A stretch of 64,000 bases of DNA, from positions 165,027,521 through 165,091,520 of the forward strand of contig NC_081406.1 of NCBI RefSeq assembly GCF_030272615.1, in the 5' to 3' direction. Under the pieces are notes generated by a model, which ran no database searches, had not been told where the DNA came from, and saw only the letters and a list, made by a program, of their open reading frames with translations. Below, piece after piece: positions 20,993-33,540 of the stretch (within the stretch, counting starts at the first letter, position 1; every line of letters begins with the position of its first letter). The DNA is from Cryptomeria japonica (lineage: Eukaryota > Streptophyta > Pinopsida > Cupressales > Cupressaceae). The translations under genes and the position numbers were made by a program.

Positions 20993-23900
20993 CTAGAATT
21001 CCAACATGAAAATTACTTTACATTAGAAACAAACATTCTCTTAGTAAAACAATGTAATTAGTAAACCTTAAGAATTGCTAAATATTCACATTTCTTTTAC
21101 ATCCACATTTTACGAAAAAGAAAACAGTTTATAATATTATTGGAGAAATCATTACTATAATATTTTTTGGAGAGGATCTAAATAGCTTAGGGAAGTACTA
21201 AGTAAGTGTCACTTTAATGAACAATCAAAATTATTTTAAGTTGAGACCATGAATAATTGTAGTAGAAGTCTAATGGTGAATTGAATTTTGAAAGGATTAT
21301 TAATTTCTTAATAGATAAAAAAATTAAATATATCATAAATAATATGTTTAAGATAAGAAAATTGGTGGTTTCCTAATTTTATTTCGTATTCTTCACTTAA
21401 TATAATAGTGTGAAAAGAAATTATATAATTCTTACTTTAAATTTATGAGATATGAGTTAAAGATTTGTGGCTTTAAGATCAGTTTATAACATTATAAGAT
21501 TTATGGTTGACATGTTGAAGAAGTCTCCTTTCATAATTCTAGAATTTTGGAGCAATAATTTTATAAGTAATGAATTTTTGAGTTTGGTTTTATAAATTCA
21601 AATTTTTAAAGATAATGTTGGTATCAAATGTACATGTCAGTTAAGCATTAAGGTGTGCAAATTATATTAAAAGAACTAAGTCCACTTAAACCTAGTTTGA
21701 TAGATTGTTTTTGGTATTTGCACTCAAGAAGATGATTCCTAGTGGTCCTTTTGTGACACAAATAAGTTAACTAGTAAGGAAATTATTATTTAATAACTTT
21801 TTAAGCTTTAAAAGACTAAGAGAGAAATGTAGCATACTAGATCATATTTATAGCTACTAGAGAAAGGTCTACTGAAAAACATACACTTGAAAAAGGCCCG
21901 AAATTTGTCTTCCAAATTTATTAAATGTTTCAAAAGCTTTAAAAAATTAATTAACCAATTTTTTTTTTTAAAATAGCCAAATACATATCTTAGAAAATAT
22001 AACAAAATGAGAATGCATAAATTAAAGGCAAAAGAATGATGTAATTAAAAATTGTTGGTAGGAAAGTACAATAGCAAGCACATTCAATATTGATCCTACC
22101 ATAATTCACCACAAAATGTTTGTGGAGACCCACACCAAAGAGACAACATGTAAACTAGAGTAGTATGAATGGGTTACATTCCCATTTGTATAGATAATGA
22201 TATAATATAATAGATATGGGGGATAAAGTATGTAATAGATAGTATGTGAAAGGGTTAAATAATGAGAATAGATATGTATATGATGTAATGACAATATATA
22301 GAGATATAAGGATATAAGAGAGGTGTAAGGACCTATACAAATGTACACGAATGATATTTGTTAATACGAATATAATGGATTTATGGGTCTTGAAATGACC
22401 CAAAAACTATTTATGGTGTCTCATAACTTTCTATAAGATTTTTACTTTTGTGTAGGTAGATATTGTATGATTGTATGATTGGCTATGTGAGAAAATTGTT
22501 TTGCCTTTTTTTCCAAAATTGGTCAAATAGGTAAAAAAAATTGTCATTTTTCATTTATTGGGCCTCCTAAATCTAATGGTAAGGTTCATTTTGGTATAGG
22601 CATGGTCATTTGTCAAATATCCCCACTGAAACCCTCATCAAGAACACCCACAAAACACCCTTTTTTCAACAAAGATTCATAAGCCAAGATATCTAAAAAC
22701 CAACTAGAAAGTTGGAACCCCAAATTTATAAAGAATAGACAACAAAAGTCCCTCATAGCTTGGCATGTCTTCATTGTTCAATGTAAGCCCTAAATTCCAC
22801 TTAATACCATATTTACTGCAACAAGAGTTAGACAACTACAGGCATGTCTGCAATACAAATAAGAAATTTTTAGCTATTTAATCATCATTTCCACATAACC
22901 CAAATAGAGAAATCAATGTAAACAAGTGTTTAGAATCTATAAGAAAATAATTGACAACATTCTATCAAAGAGGACACAAGATATACCCTAGGAAAACCTT
23001 CAAGAGGAAGAAAAAATAACCTTTAAAAATGTCAATCATTCATTTATATTCAATGATGAAACCATTATAATAAATCTTAGAGTCACTAATGAACACTTCT
23101 AAAAACACAATCTCTCTATAGGCACTCCATGTGAACAAGAATGCAACCACACATCCCATGCCATGCTTCACAATCTCTCAAATCTTAAACAAGATATTCT
23201 CTCAATCCCTTAGCCAAAATGGCCAACTAGCCAACCTTAGACAACTAACTAGGTTATGTTTTCTTTTATAGAGACAAGTTCACACAAAACCACTGAGTAG
23301 TATTACATAAAAAAATGTGACTAATACCATAAGATTAAAAAAATTCCTCACTTTGGGAAATATGTTTTTACTTTGTTAAATGTAGTTCCATAATATTAAC
23401 TTAAATACTATTCCCATGTGAGACCCCACATTAAATATTCTATAATATTACATACATCACATAAAGTGGTCCCAAGAATTTCAACACCTAGTGATGCATG
23501 TATCCCTAGGCCCCCTAGGTATACTAGACATAATTATAATCAATTAACACTATAAATATTATGGAAGGTGTACAACACTCTAATTCCTAACATTGGTCAT
23601 ATTCCTATGTTGGTCTCTTATAATTAATTATTGATGAGGAAGTGTAAGTCACATATAGACGTGGCTCCCTCTCTCATTTGAAATCCTATCAATCAATTCT
23701 AATCATTTTAATTAGCAATTTATCGTTGTAATGATCAAGAAATAAAAGTTTATAGAGTTGTGAAGTCTAAGGACACTTTTGAGAACATTATTACATACTA
23801 CTAAAGTAATTTTGTTTCCTATTATTATTATTATTATTATATTTTTGAGCACTAGCATTTGTAGGCTTCATTAACACCACATGTGGGATCCAAGCTAGGG

Positions 23901-24074
23901 ATTCACATATGTTTAATAATCACTATCTATTTAGTATTATTATTTATTTATTTTCCATTATTTCTAAGGGAGCACTCAATGATTTATCACTCATCATTGT
24001 TGTTGTGTAGGTAAGAATACCAACACATATTTTGACATAGGCAAGCCACTATATAGAAAAAACATTTTTTCCTC
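20993..24074. other. Intron sequence without recognisable genes
   Basis: AT-rich DNA. A (TATG/ATAG)-rich low-complexity segment lies at 22150-22400 and a (TTA)n run at about 23820-23842. Bases 23993-24065 repeat the sequence at 11470-11545. No ORF of substance. Confidence 0.45.
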
Positions 24075-25404
24075 TATAATGGTGGTAAAATCAGGGTTTC
24101 ACCAATTAAGATAAGAAAAATACTAATCTTATCTATTTAATCATTACATTAAAAAGAGGGAGGAAATTCAATAGATCTAGCTATAATTCAATTAGGAAAA
24201 GGGTTGAGATGTCAATTAAATCTCACCTATAGGATGTCTCCCCTTTTAGAGTTGAAATTGGATGTGAATTGTAAGATTTAGTTTGAAACAATGGATCAAT
24301 GAACAAAATTATAAACAAAAAAGAGTTATAGACATCAAACAAAGCCATAAGCAGGGATTTGAGCATAAAGATAGGATCAAAACCTATTGTTGGAAATTTG
24401 GGCTGAATTGTTAGGACTACGGTGGTAGGTTGCTTTGGTCCTATAATTCTTTCACAAGCAAGTGGGATTTTTTTCAGAGCAAAGAAACACACAAGATCCA
24501 CTATCAGAACTTCACGTAAAATTCTAATGTCTGTGGTTGTAGGTCATCTTGGTCCTTTTATTTTCACTCCTTCAAAATTTGAACTTGTTCGTTATAGTCA
24601 AATTTATCAGAATTTTTAACCACAATTCCTAAATCAATTTCATACACAAAGAAAGAAAGGAAAAGGAGGTTGTGGATAGTTCAAACCCTAATTTATGAAT
24701 TAACCTTAAATTGAATATGTAAATACTAAAGTAAATGATAGAAGAAATACCACAAATCTGAAATGGTTGATAGAAGATTAATGATGCAATGCTCTCTACA
24801 TGTGATCATAAATATTTAATGCAATAACAACACAAACAAATGAACATGGATAACGTAATCAAATACACATGCTTGCACATGAATATTTATGTGACTTTTC
24901 TCCATGATGCTTGAAGGATGAAATATTACCTTGAATGCTTGATGAAAAATGCTAGATGGATACACAGATGATGGTGTATGTGTGCTATGGACTCTTAGAT
25001 CTAAAATGGATTGATAAGATGTCCTTACATAGGGTTTCCTAGGTAAATTACCAATTAGGCCAACCTCCAATAGTCAAATTGAGGCACAAGGACCAAAATC
25101 CATCAGGGAGGGGGAGAGTCTAACCAAATTAGAATTGGGTCATATTTAAGGGGAACTAGGGTGGTGGGGCACCTTGATCTGGACCAAGACACCACCACTC
25201 CTTGGTCCTCAAAAAATAGGACCAACAAATCAGCAAATGAGGGAAGACTCTAAGCTAGGGCCCAATTAGCGATAAAAACAAGTAACATCAGATTCATAAT
25301 AAAAAGGGAAAAAATGGGCCTAGGGGGAAGGAAGATAGGACATGCTAAAGCGGGAGCACAAATCTGAGGAGTCAATAGTATCGGTTACAATTTATGATTC
25401 TATA
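24075..25404 (-). repeat. LTR of a Ty3-like family (copy 1)
   Basis: About 1.33 kb, collinear with 46031-47268 and 62401-63622: shared words at the left end (TATAATGGTGG), in the middle (CAAACCCTAAT, GAATTAACCTTAAA), and at the right end (GGTTACAATTTATGATTCTATA). Just right of it the plus strand reads TTTATCCCCTACTTTAATGG, the complement of a polypurine tract, so the element points leftwards and this is its 3' LTR. Confidence 0.7.
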
Positions 25405-27090
25405 TTTATCCCCTACTTTAATGGAAGTATGAACTTATGCAAATACTCATAGTAATGTAGTAAGATAAGGAAGAGAGTGAGGAGCGACTAGGAGCGGCCT
25501 CACAAGGAGATAATATATTACTAATTTTGATGAACCAATCCCCCAATATTAGGATCATAACTCATACAATCACATAGAAGGAAACACAAAACAAGACAAA
25601 GACACAAATGGAAAAAAGAAGGGAAAACAAAGATAACATATACACAACAACAAGGGGATTACTACTAGAAACAAAAAACTCCAAGTCAACTAGTTGAAGA
25701 GATGTCAATAGTAAAAATGTCTCAGTCACTAATCTCATTCATGGAATGTTATAACAAGAACACAAGTGGTCACATGAAGAGAGAAAGAGCATGCATTGAG
25801 TGATAAACTATGGTCCAACAAGTAGAAAAGTTATGATCTCATGAGATGGAGAAAAAAGAGAACATGAATGTCACAGGCTAGGAAATTGTATTATGTTAAG
25901 TGATCCATAAGAAGAAAAGCAAGAGAGATCATGGAATCCATAGGATAGCACATTGTGTTATACTAGGTGACCTACCAGAACATGATTACTCATGGGACAA
26001 CAAGATGTGTTATGTTGTGTGATTTGTATAGAGGAGAGTCAAAATAGTCTAGCAAGTTGTGTTATGCTACTTCCACTCATATTGAAAAATGTCGCACAAA
26101 GAGGGTTGAATAGCTTAGTGGTTAATTGTGTTATTCTAGTCAACCTACCTCAAAGAAGTTGAAAAAGGAAGTTTTGAAAGGTCTAGCAAGTTGTGTTATG
26201 CTAGTCAACTCACCCTATTGCATATGTCATTGTTTGGTTTTAGGACTTAAGCATCTTGTCTAAGAGTTAGGTCTAGTTTCGAGAATGAAACAACTTGTAT
26301 AAGACATGCAATCAAAAAACAATATGTCTAGTTTTGGGAACATCTCGTGTAAGAGTTAGGTCTTGTTTTAAGAGAAGCATCTCATCTAAGAGTTAGGTCT
26401 GGTTTCAATCATGCAACAACCCATATAAGATATATAAAAGGACCACCAAGTGAGGCATTATGCTAGGAAATCCATTTAATATGAATCAAAATATGGTACA
26501 AGGAGGATGTGATATATGCCCTGCCTTTAAGATGTCAAAATAGTGGTATGTTGGTCTCTTTAGGAAGGTAGAAACTAGGATATGTACACCTTCATTACCA
26601 AGGAGATATCCTTTAGGAAACAATGTGCATAAATCCAAGCCAAAGAGGCATGACTCTTATAAGCAAGGAAACAATAGTTGTAAAATAGATATCTTGTAAT
26701 AAGTGTAAAGGGGATCCTTTATAGGAGAAGGAGGAAGAGATATTTGCTCAAAGACATCTACATCCAAGAGGAGATTTAGAACAAAAATAACATCATTGAC
26801 CAAAAGAAAGGAAGGAGAACAAGAATTCATACCTTTCCTCTACTTCTAGGTAAAGGGATTCTTGATGAAGGATAATACAATTTTGACCCAAAGTGAGGGA
26901 TTTGTTTATAGTAGACATAGATCATCAAGTGAATAAGAGGTTGTACTTAAGGATACACACCTCTTGCATAAGAGAGAATCCTTGAGAAAACAAAATAACT
27001 TCACGCAAGGAATAATGTCATATCATAGGTAAACAACACTCATCATAGGAAAAGTGGATCCTTAGAAAGGATAAGAGATAGAAGATATAT
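25405..27090 (-). mobile_element. Interior of Ty3-like element (copy 1), truncated
   Basis: Begins with the polypurine tract (25405-25425) and runs through degenerate repeats (GCAAGTTGTGTTATGCTAG-like words between 25860 and 26215; AAGAGTTAGGTCT-like words between 26260 and 26405) that are also found at 47.7-48.1 kb. It then matches 57.1-57.7 kb until it stops where the copia LTR starts at 27098. No pol motifs are visible. Confidence 0.6.
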
Positions 27091-27097
27091 TCAATGT

Positions 27098-27545
27098 TGT
27101 TGGTGTAATTTATGTCTCATGTAATTACACTTAAGTTAGCTTCGGATAATTCATATCATAGTAATTTACATAGGATAACTAGGGAATATGGTTGTAGGAT
27201 AAATTCCACCTTTGGTGGTGTTATGTTGTTATCACATTTTCATATCCACTTATAGTGGAATGATAATTCCACCTTCGATGGGTGATCCACCTTTAGTGAA
27301 ATTATCTATCATTTCTCTTACCTACCCCTACCTATCCTTTTATCTCATTAGGCCACATGCCATGATTGTGTGCTCTCTTTTCTTTCCTTATGGCCTTGCC
27401 TTTATAAGCAGGCTTATGTACATTACATGTTGATCAGTTTTTGCATCTTGATGAGAATATAATATGTTCTTTCTTATCTTGTTCTCTCTTGCTTTTGTGA
27501 TAATCAATTTTCCTCTAGATATTTGGTTTTTACTTAATTCTTACA
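27098..27545 (+). repeat. 5' LTR of Ty1-copia element
   Basis: 448 bp from TGTTGGTGTAATTT to AATTCTTACA, followed directly by the primer-binding site. A TATA-like TTTATAAG lies at 27411-27418, at the usual distance from the LTR end. No matching 3' LTR was found in the window. Confidence 0.7.
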
Positions 27546-27557
27546 TGGTATCATTGC
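27546..27557 (+). other. Primer-binding site of the copia element
   Basis: TGGTATCATTGC abuts the LTR end. It differs at two positions from TGGTATCAGAGC, the initiator tRNA-Met site. Confidence 0.75.
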
Positions 27558-29365
27558 ATACTCTTTTTGGAGAGATCTTGGTGCATTTGTAGATTCACTT
27601 ATTTTCAAATCTGAGTAGAAATTTTTTGGAGCATCCTATGCCAAATCTGAGCTCACCATTACATCCAAGAAATCATTTCCATAAATTTTGACTATAAATT
27701 TGCCTATATTGGGAAAAAGTTGTTTTTTTAAGGCAAAATGTTTCTAGCATGTAGGTCATATGGCCATAGTTGCACAACAATATGATTGTTCAAAAAAAAA
27801 AATCTGTGATTTTTTTAGTTAATATTATTTTACCACATTTTATATTTGGAAAATCTTTTTTAAAAATTCATTAAAAAAGGATTTTTTGGAAATATTTAGT
27901 TTGGTTTATGGGGGACCCACATACCACCTCTTGTACCATCATACTACAAATTGTGTAGGTTGTGTTGGCCTATATGTTGCTTGTTACGTCCTTCCACAAT
28001 ACCTTCACTTTTGCCCGCATGCTTCTCGACTATCATTTCATTGCTATTTTGGTGTTGTTGCCACTGCTATAGACTTCTCTACTCTCCCAACAACGCCTCC
28101 TCCTATCTCCCTCCCTCCAGCCACCATCGACTATTCACTAGCACTACCTTGAAGGTACCTATGCCTACCACATGGCAGGTGGCCATTGGCCCATGGGTTT
28201 AAAATCCCATCACAAGTGTTTCCTTTTCACTCATTGGTTGATGCCACATCAGTGACATGCAATGTCTTCCATGTTAGTAACATGCAACACCTTTCTGCCA
28301 CATGCCATACTCTTCCCTACATAGTTAGCACCTATTTAGTACCAACTCAGCACCCAATCGATACCAAATCAATGGGTACCTCATCGTACAAATGATCTGA
28401 CTTGGAAAACACGCAAACAGCCACATCAACAATCATACAGTATAGTATCAATAACAATTTAACACTGAAACCTTCGTACAAGTGCCACGTAAGATCCATA
28501 CACCCAATTAGGTTATGTACCACCATGTGATAGCCTAGTCCCCTAATACATCAAGATTTCATACGAGCCACATCAGATCTATACTATCACGTGTCACATT
28601 CATACTTTGCCATGTCATCAATCCATATCGTATGGATAGTCATGCAGACAAGGAGGTTTCTTGGCAGAATGGGCATACAACCATAAAATTAACATGGTTC
28701 TTTATTGACATCAATACTAATCAACACTTTTTGAAAAAAAATTGACCCCTTTGTTGAGCTTTTTTATTTTGCAATCCAACTTTGAAGGCTCATAACTTGG
28801 TCATTTTGAGGCCTTTTTCAATGCATTTTTTAAATTTTGGCTAATTTTTCATTCTCTCCACAATGGTGTGGTTGGCTTCCAATTTTGGTGGATATAGTTT
28901 TCAGAAATATTGGTTTTTCATAAATGTACATGTCTAGTTCTCATTTAGATGCAACTTATTGGGCTCCATTTAGGCTCATACGACCTCCTTTTTTTGTGCC
29001 ATTTTTTTTAAAGTGAATATTTTTTTTCTACTTTTATGTGGTGCTATAATTTTTTCATCATTGTGAGTAGAAATATCACTTTCAAAACTTGGTCTTTTTT
29101 AGCCTAATTTGGCACATGTAAATTCTTGGATCTCAGTTAAGGTTCTGTGCATTGTTGATTTGAGTCTGCTATAGCCTATTTGAGGCAATTGTAATCATGA
29201 AATCAGAAGTTTGTTTTTCCCTTGTTTGCAAGTGGCCCATTGTACATGCACTAAGTATAAAGTGCCAAATCATCTTATTTTCGATGGGGTATTCTTTGAT
29301 TGAGTGAATTTGGGGGGTTGTCTTGTTTGATTTTGCCTTTCTCTATCTTGTGCTCTTTGACTTCC
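27558..29365 (+). other. Long leader of the copia element
   Basis: About 1.8 kb lies between primer-binding site and gag, much longer than usual for copia. Short ORFs (27886-28152 and 27951-28202) are C/A-rich and show no domain. This may include an old insertion. Confidence 0.4.
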
Positions 29366-32300
29366 ATTTTTAGTTATGGGTTTTCTTGAATTTTCACTTC
29401 TAACTCTACATAATTATGCATCATCAAAACTTAAAGTATGGAGTAAGTTAGTGGAAAAGGGAATAATTCATTACATAATGGAACAATAGTATCACTAGTA
29501 GATCCTAAAGCTAATCCAAATGCTCAAATGGAATGACTCGCCATAATTTTTATGGTTCTTGGAACTTTGAGAAAGTATGTATTACATGATCTTATCTTTC
29601 AAATTGAGAAATGTGGTACAATTACAGAGGTTTGGGACATATCTGGTAAATTGTATGACCAAGTTGATGAGATTATGGGCTACAAGCTTTACAATGAATT
29701 CACACTGTTGGATCCCAAGGATTTTGATACAATCCAAGACTATGTAACTAAAACAACTAAGCTACGAGAGAAATTCAAGGATTGTGGCATTGAGAAGAAG
29801 AGTGCATAGTTGGTTTATAATTTGTTAGACAAGCTTCCATCAAAGTACGCATCCTTTGTCTCTACCTTCCAAACCCATTAGTTGACTTCAGGTACTTCAT
29901 TCACTACATCATTTGATGCATTCATAAAAACTATTGATGCTTGAGCAAACAAAGTCGATCAAGATGGGGATTATCAAGTCTTCAAAGTTCAAAGCATTGG
30001 TGGCTAATCAATGGAATCAAAGGAATCAAGAAAAAGGCAAGAACCAAAAGCATTCTAAGCCAAAGCCACTACAAGATAGAGTGAAATCATCCTCTCCACA
30101 ACAAAGCAATACTTCATCTTCTTTCAGGAAGGGAAATACACCTAAGGAGAAGCCAACTTGTTCATATTGCAAGAAAGTTTATCATCATGAGCATCATTTC
30201 CACTCAAAAAAAATTGATGAGTTGACAAACATCATTAAGAATAACAACATCAATTTGCTATGTGTCTACAAGAAGAAGGATCCATCTCCTTCCACTTCCT
30301 CACAATCAAAAGGAAAAGGGAAAGCATTTATGGCAACAACAGGTTCTTTATAGCAGTGGATACTTCAATTGGGTGTCTCTCATCACATGGGTTCTACAAG
30401 GGAGTAGTTTTCCTCATTGGAGCCATCCAAGGTACCTCACATTTTCATTGGTGATGATACACAAGTGGAAGTTGAAGGGGAGGGCTTGGTTGACATAGAT
30501 GATGGAACATTTGAGAATGTTCTCTATGTTCCTAACTTGACCACCAACCTTCTTTTAATCTACCAAATCACCCACTATGGAAATGAAAATAAAGTTGATT
30601 TTACACCTAATTTAGTTGTGGTCAAAGAACTTGAGAATGGTTCCTTGGTAGTGATGGGACAAGCCAATCACAACACATGAAATTATTCATTCTCTCACTG
30701 CTTGCCTCATTCTCCCTCTATTTCCTTTCTCACTCATTCAAATTCAGAAAGTAATCTATGGCATGAGTGGTTTGGACATCTCAATTATCCCTATCTTCAA
30801 CAACTAATCTCTAAGGACATGGTCACAAGTCTATGTCAAGTCATCTTTTTTGATTGTGTATGTTCAGGGTGTTCCCATAGGGGCTTCACTGGCTAGGCAA
30901 TATTATATCATGTGCATTCATATTGGGGGGTTTAATATCCCAAAAATGAGGGTATAATATATTTCCTATCAGTGAAAATAGGGGGCTTTTTAATTTGAGC
31001 TATGAAAAAATACAGTATTTGGTGAAAATAGGGAGGCTTTTAATTTAGGCTATGAATTAGGAGGTGGTGATAAAAAGGAGTTTAGGGAAATATTTATTGA
31101 AAATAGGGGGGTTCTTTAGTATGCCATGAAAACATGTGCTATAACATAGGTTCACTAAGTGAATCCCTCATGGGTGTTCCATGGGAAAGCATCCCAAAGA
31201 GAAGTTTGATAAAGGGAAGACTTAGAGTGCTTTGGAAGTTCTTCATTTGGTTCATAGTGATGTAGTAGGCCCATTTTCATTGCCATAATTTAGCAAGGCA
31301 TGATGTGTTCTCACCTTCATTAATGATTACTCCCGTTTCACTTGGGTCTACTTTCTTGTTCACAAGAGTGAAGTGTTTGACATCTTTCTAGCCTGCAAGG
31401 CTCATGTTGAGAAGCAATATGGGAAGATAGTCAAGATTCTCCTCATAGACAATGGAAGGAAATATGTGAACAATAGACTTGAGGAATTTTGTACTCTTGA
31501 GGGATTTGATCTTCAGCACTTAGTTTCCTACACTCCACAATAGAATGGTGTTGCAAAAAGGACGAATAGAACCTTTAAGGTGATAGCTAGCTACATGATT
31601 CATGCTCATTCTCTTGGTCCATGTTTTTGGGTAGAAGCTATTAGTTGTGCCGCACACATCCAAAATTGGGTTCCCCATAAATTTTTAAAGGGTATGACTC
31701 CTTTTGAGGCTTGGTGTAATAGAAAACTAATTGTGAGACACTTCAAGGTCTTTGGGTTTCTAGCATGGGCTCGCATTCCTCCATAGAAGTACAAGACATT
31801 GGAACCTTAGAGTAGGCCTTGCATATTTTTTAGATATCCTAAGGGTGTTAAGGCATATAGAATTATGGATCTAGAGACACATGGGGTATTCATTGAGAGG
31901 AGTGTTCACTTTGAGGAAAGCTCTCCTAGCTTGGTCTCTCATGCTTCTTTTCTTTCCACCATAGTGAAAAGTGATGATAGTGACTCAGATGATGATTCCA
32001 CCTCAACTCTGACTTGTAGGCTCACACCTTCGCAAGGTCCACTTGAAGTTGAGGAAGCTCACCTTTCATCTCCTACAAGACCTCACTTGGATCAATAGAC
32101 TCTTGAGTCAGTGGAATCTCTTGTTGGGGATCCTTCATATACTTGAAGGACTCAGTCACAACATCAAGATCTTCCACATGCTTACATTAATTTAGCTTTC
32201 AATCCACAATCCTTTAAGGAATCTTTAGGGGTTCCTTCATGGGATTAAATAATGGAGGAAGAAAGTAATTTTTTGATGAGGAATAACACATGGGATTTAG

Positions 32301-33540
32301 TTCCTCTATTTAAGGGGAGAAAGACGGTTTGATGTAAGTGGGTCTATCAGACTGAGTTTGCAATGGATGGTAGTGCAGATAAGTATAAATCTCATCTTGT
32401 TGCAAAAGGTTTCTTACAGGTTCCCGGTGTTGATTATATTGAGACCTTTGCACCCATAGCTAAGATGAACTACATTCACTTGACACTTGCTATTGTCATG
32501 GCTCATGGTTGGGTTGTACATCAAATGGATGTTAAGAGTTCATTTCTTCATGAGGATCTATAAGAGGAGATTTATTGGAGCAGCTGTATCAATTCATTCA
32601 GGATTCTTATTTGGTTTGTAGATTGAGGAAGTCTATCTATGTCCTAAAGCAAGCCTATAGGGCTTGGTATGCCAAGATGGATTCCTTTATTCTCTCCATA
32701 GGATTCATTAGGTGTCATTTAGATCTAAATGTTTACATTTTGCAACATGATGACTCTCATTTGCTACAGAGATTTTTTATGATTGACTTGGGCCTTTTGC
32801 ACTACTCTCTTGGGATTATTCTTTCTCATCCCAAGTATGCTCTTGATCTTCTCACACGGTTCCACATGGCTGATTGTAAGCCTGCGTTGACTCCCTTTGT
32901 CTCATGAGTCAAGCTTGAGGCTAAGTGTTTCACTCCACTTGTTGATGCAATATTGTATCGTTAGCTTGTTGGGAGTCTCATCTACTTGACTCACACATGC
33001 TCTGATGTTTCCTTTTTGGTTGGCATGGTTTCACTCTTTATTTAGGAACCACATGAGCTTTATTGAAAAGCTGCCAAATGCATCTTTCACTACATACAGG
33101 GTACACATCACTTTGGGATTCACTATGTAGTAGTCACATGACTCACCTTCGTTGGTTACACAGACTCTAATTGGGCTTGTGATCTTGATTATTGTAGGTC
33201 CACTTGAGGCTACATCTTTCATCTTAATTGGTTTCGACCCCATTTGTTGGTAGAGGAATAAGCAACATGCTATTGCTCTTTCTTTGACTAAGGCTGAGTA
33301 TCGGGGGGTTGTTAATGCAACTACTGAGGCTATTTGGCTTCATAATATTCTATCAAAGTTTTGTTTCACCACTTCATGGCCTACAAGCCTTCATTACAAT
33401 AATTAGAGTTCCCTTAAGATCTCAAAGAACTCAGTTCACCATTAGATGATGAAACACATTGAGATCCTAATGCACTACATCAAGGAGCTAATACAAGACA
33501 AGGTCATTGATTTGTAGTGTTGTCCTATGGTAGGGTAGGT
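29366..33540 (+). pseudogene. Ty1-copia gag-pol, heavily mutated
   Basis: Domains follow the copia order on the plus strand. Gag of the UBN2 type lies at 29380-30100. A CX2C-type zinc knuckle follows (CSYCKKVYHHEHHF, lacking its last Cys), then a protease remnant with WILQLGVSHHM in place of WILDSGASHHM, and the GAG-pre-integrase (LWHEWFGHLNYPYLQQLI) at 30760-30870. The integrase runs 31240-31800 with HSDVVGPF and IDNG, but GVAKRTNRT where the catalytic Glu (GVAERxNRT) is expected. The reverse transcriptase spans 32340-32900 and RNase H 33150-33540 (GYTDSNWA). The YVDD segment is deleted between the two halves of the polymerase (about 32765). Many stops. It cannot encode working proteins. Confidence 0.85.
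30876..31171. mobile_element. MITE candidate with 9-bp target duplication (Mutator-like)
   Basis: A 296-bp insertion sits between two copies of GGGTGTTCC (30867-30875 and 31172-31180). Its ends form imperfect inverted repeats (AGGGGCTTCACT at the left, AGTGAATCCCT at the right). Ignoring the insert and one 9-mer rejoins the copia frame as CSGC followed by SMGKHPKE, the normal start of the integrase zinc-binding tail. A 9-bp duplication is typical of Mutator-like elements. No transposase inside; a GAAAATAGGGGG motif is repeated three times. Confidence 0.7.

Noticed and set aside
25860-26215. Regularly recurring words resembling a CRISPR-like array
   Set aside because: Repeats are degenerate with variable spacing, in a plant retroelement interior, and recur in another copy of the same family.
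33031-33243. 70-codon minus-strand ORF
   Set aside because: Shadow of the copia RNase H region on the other strand.
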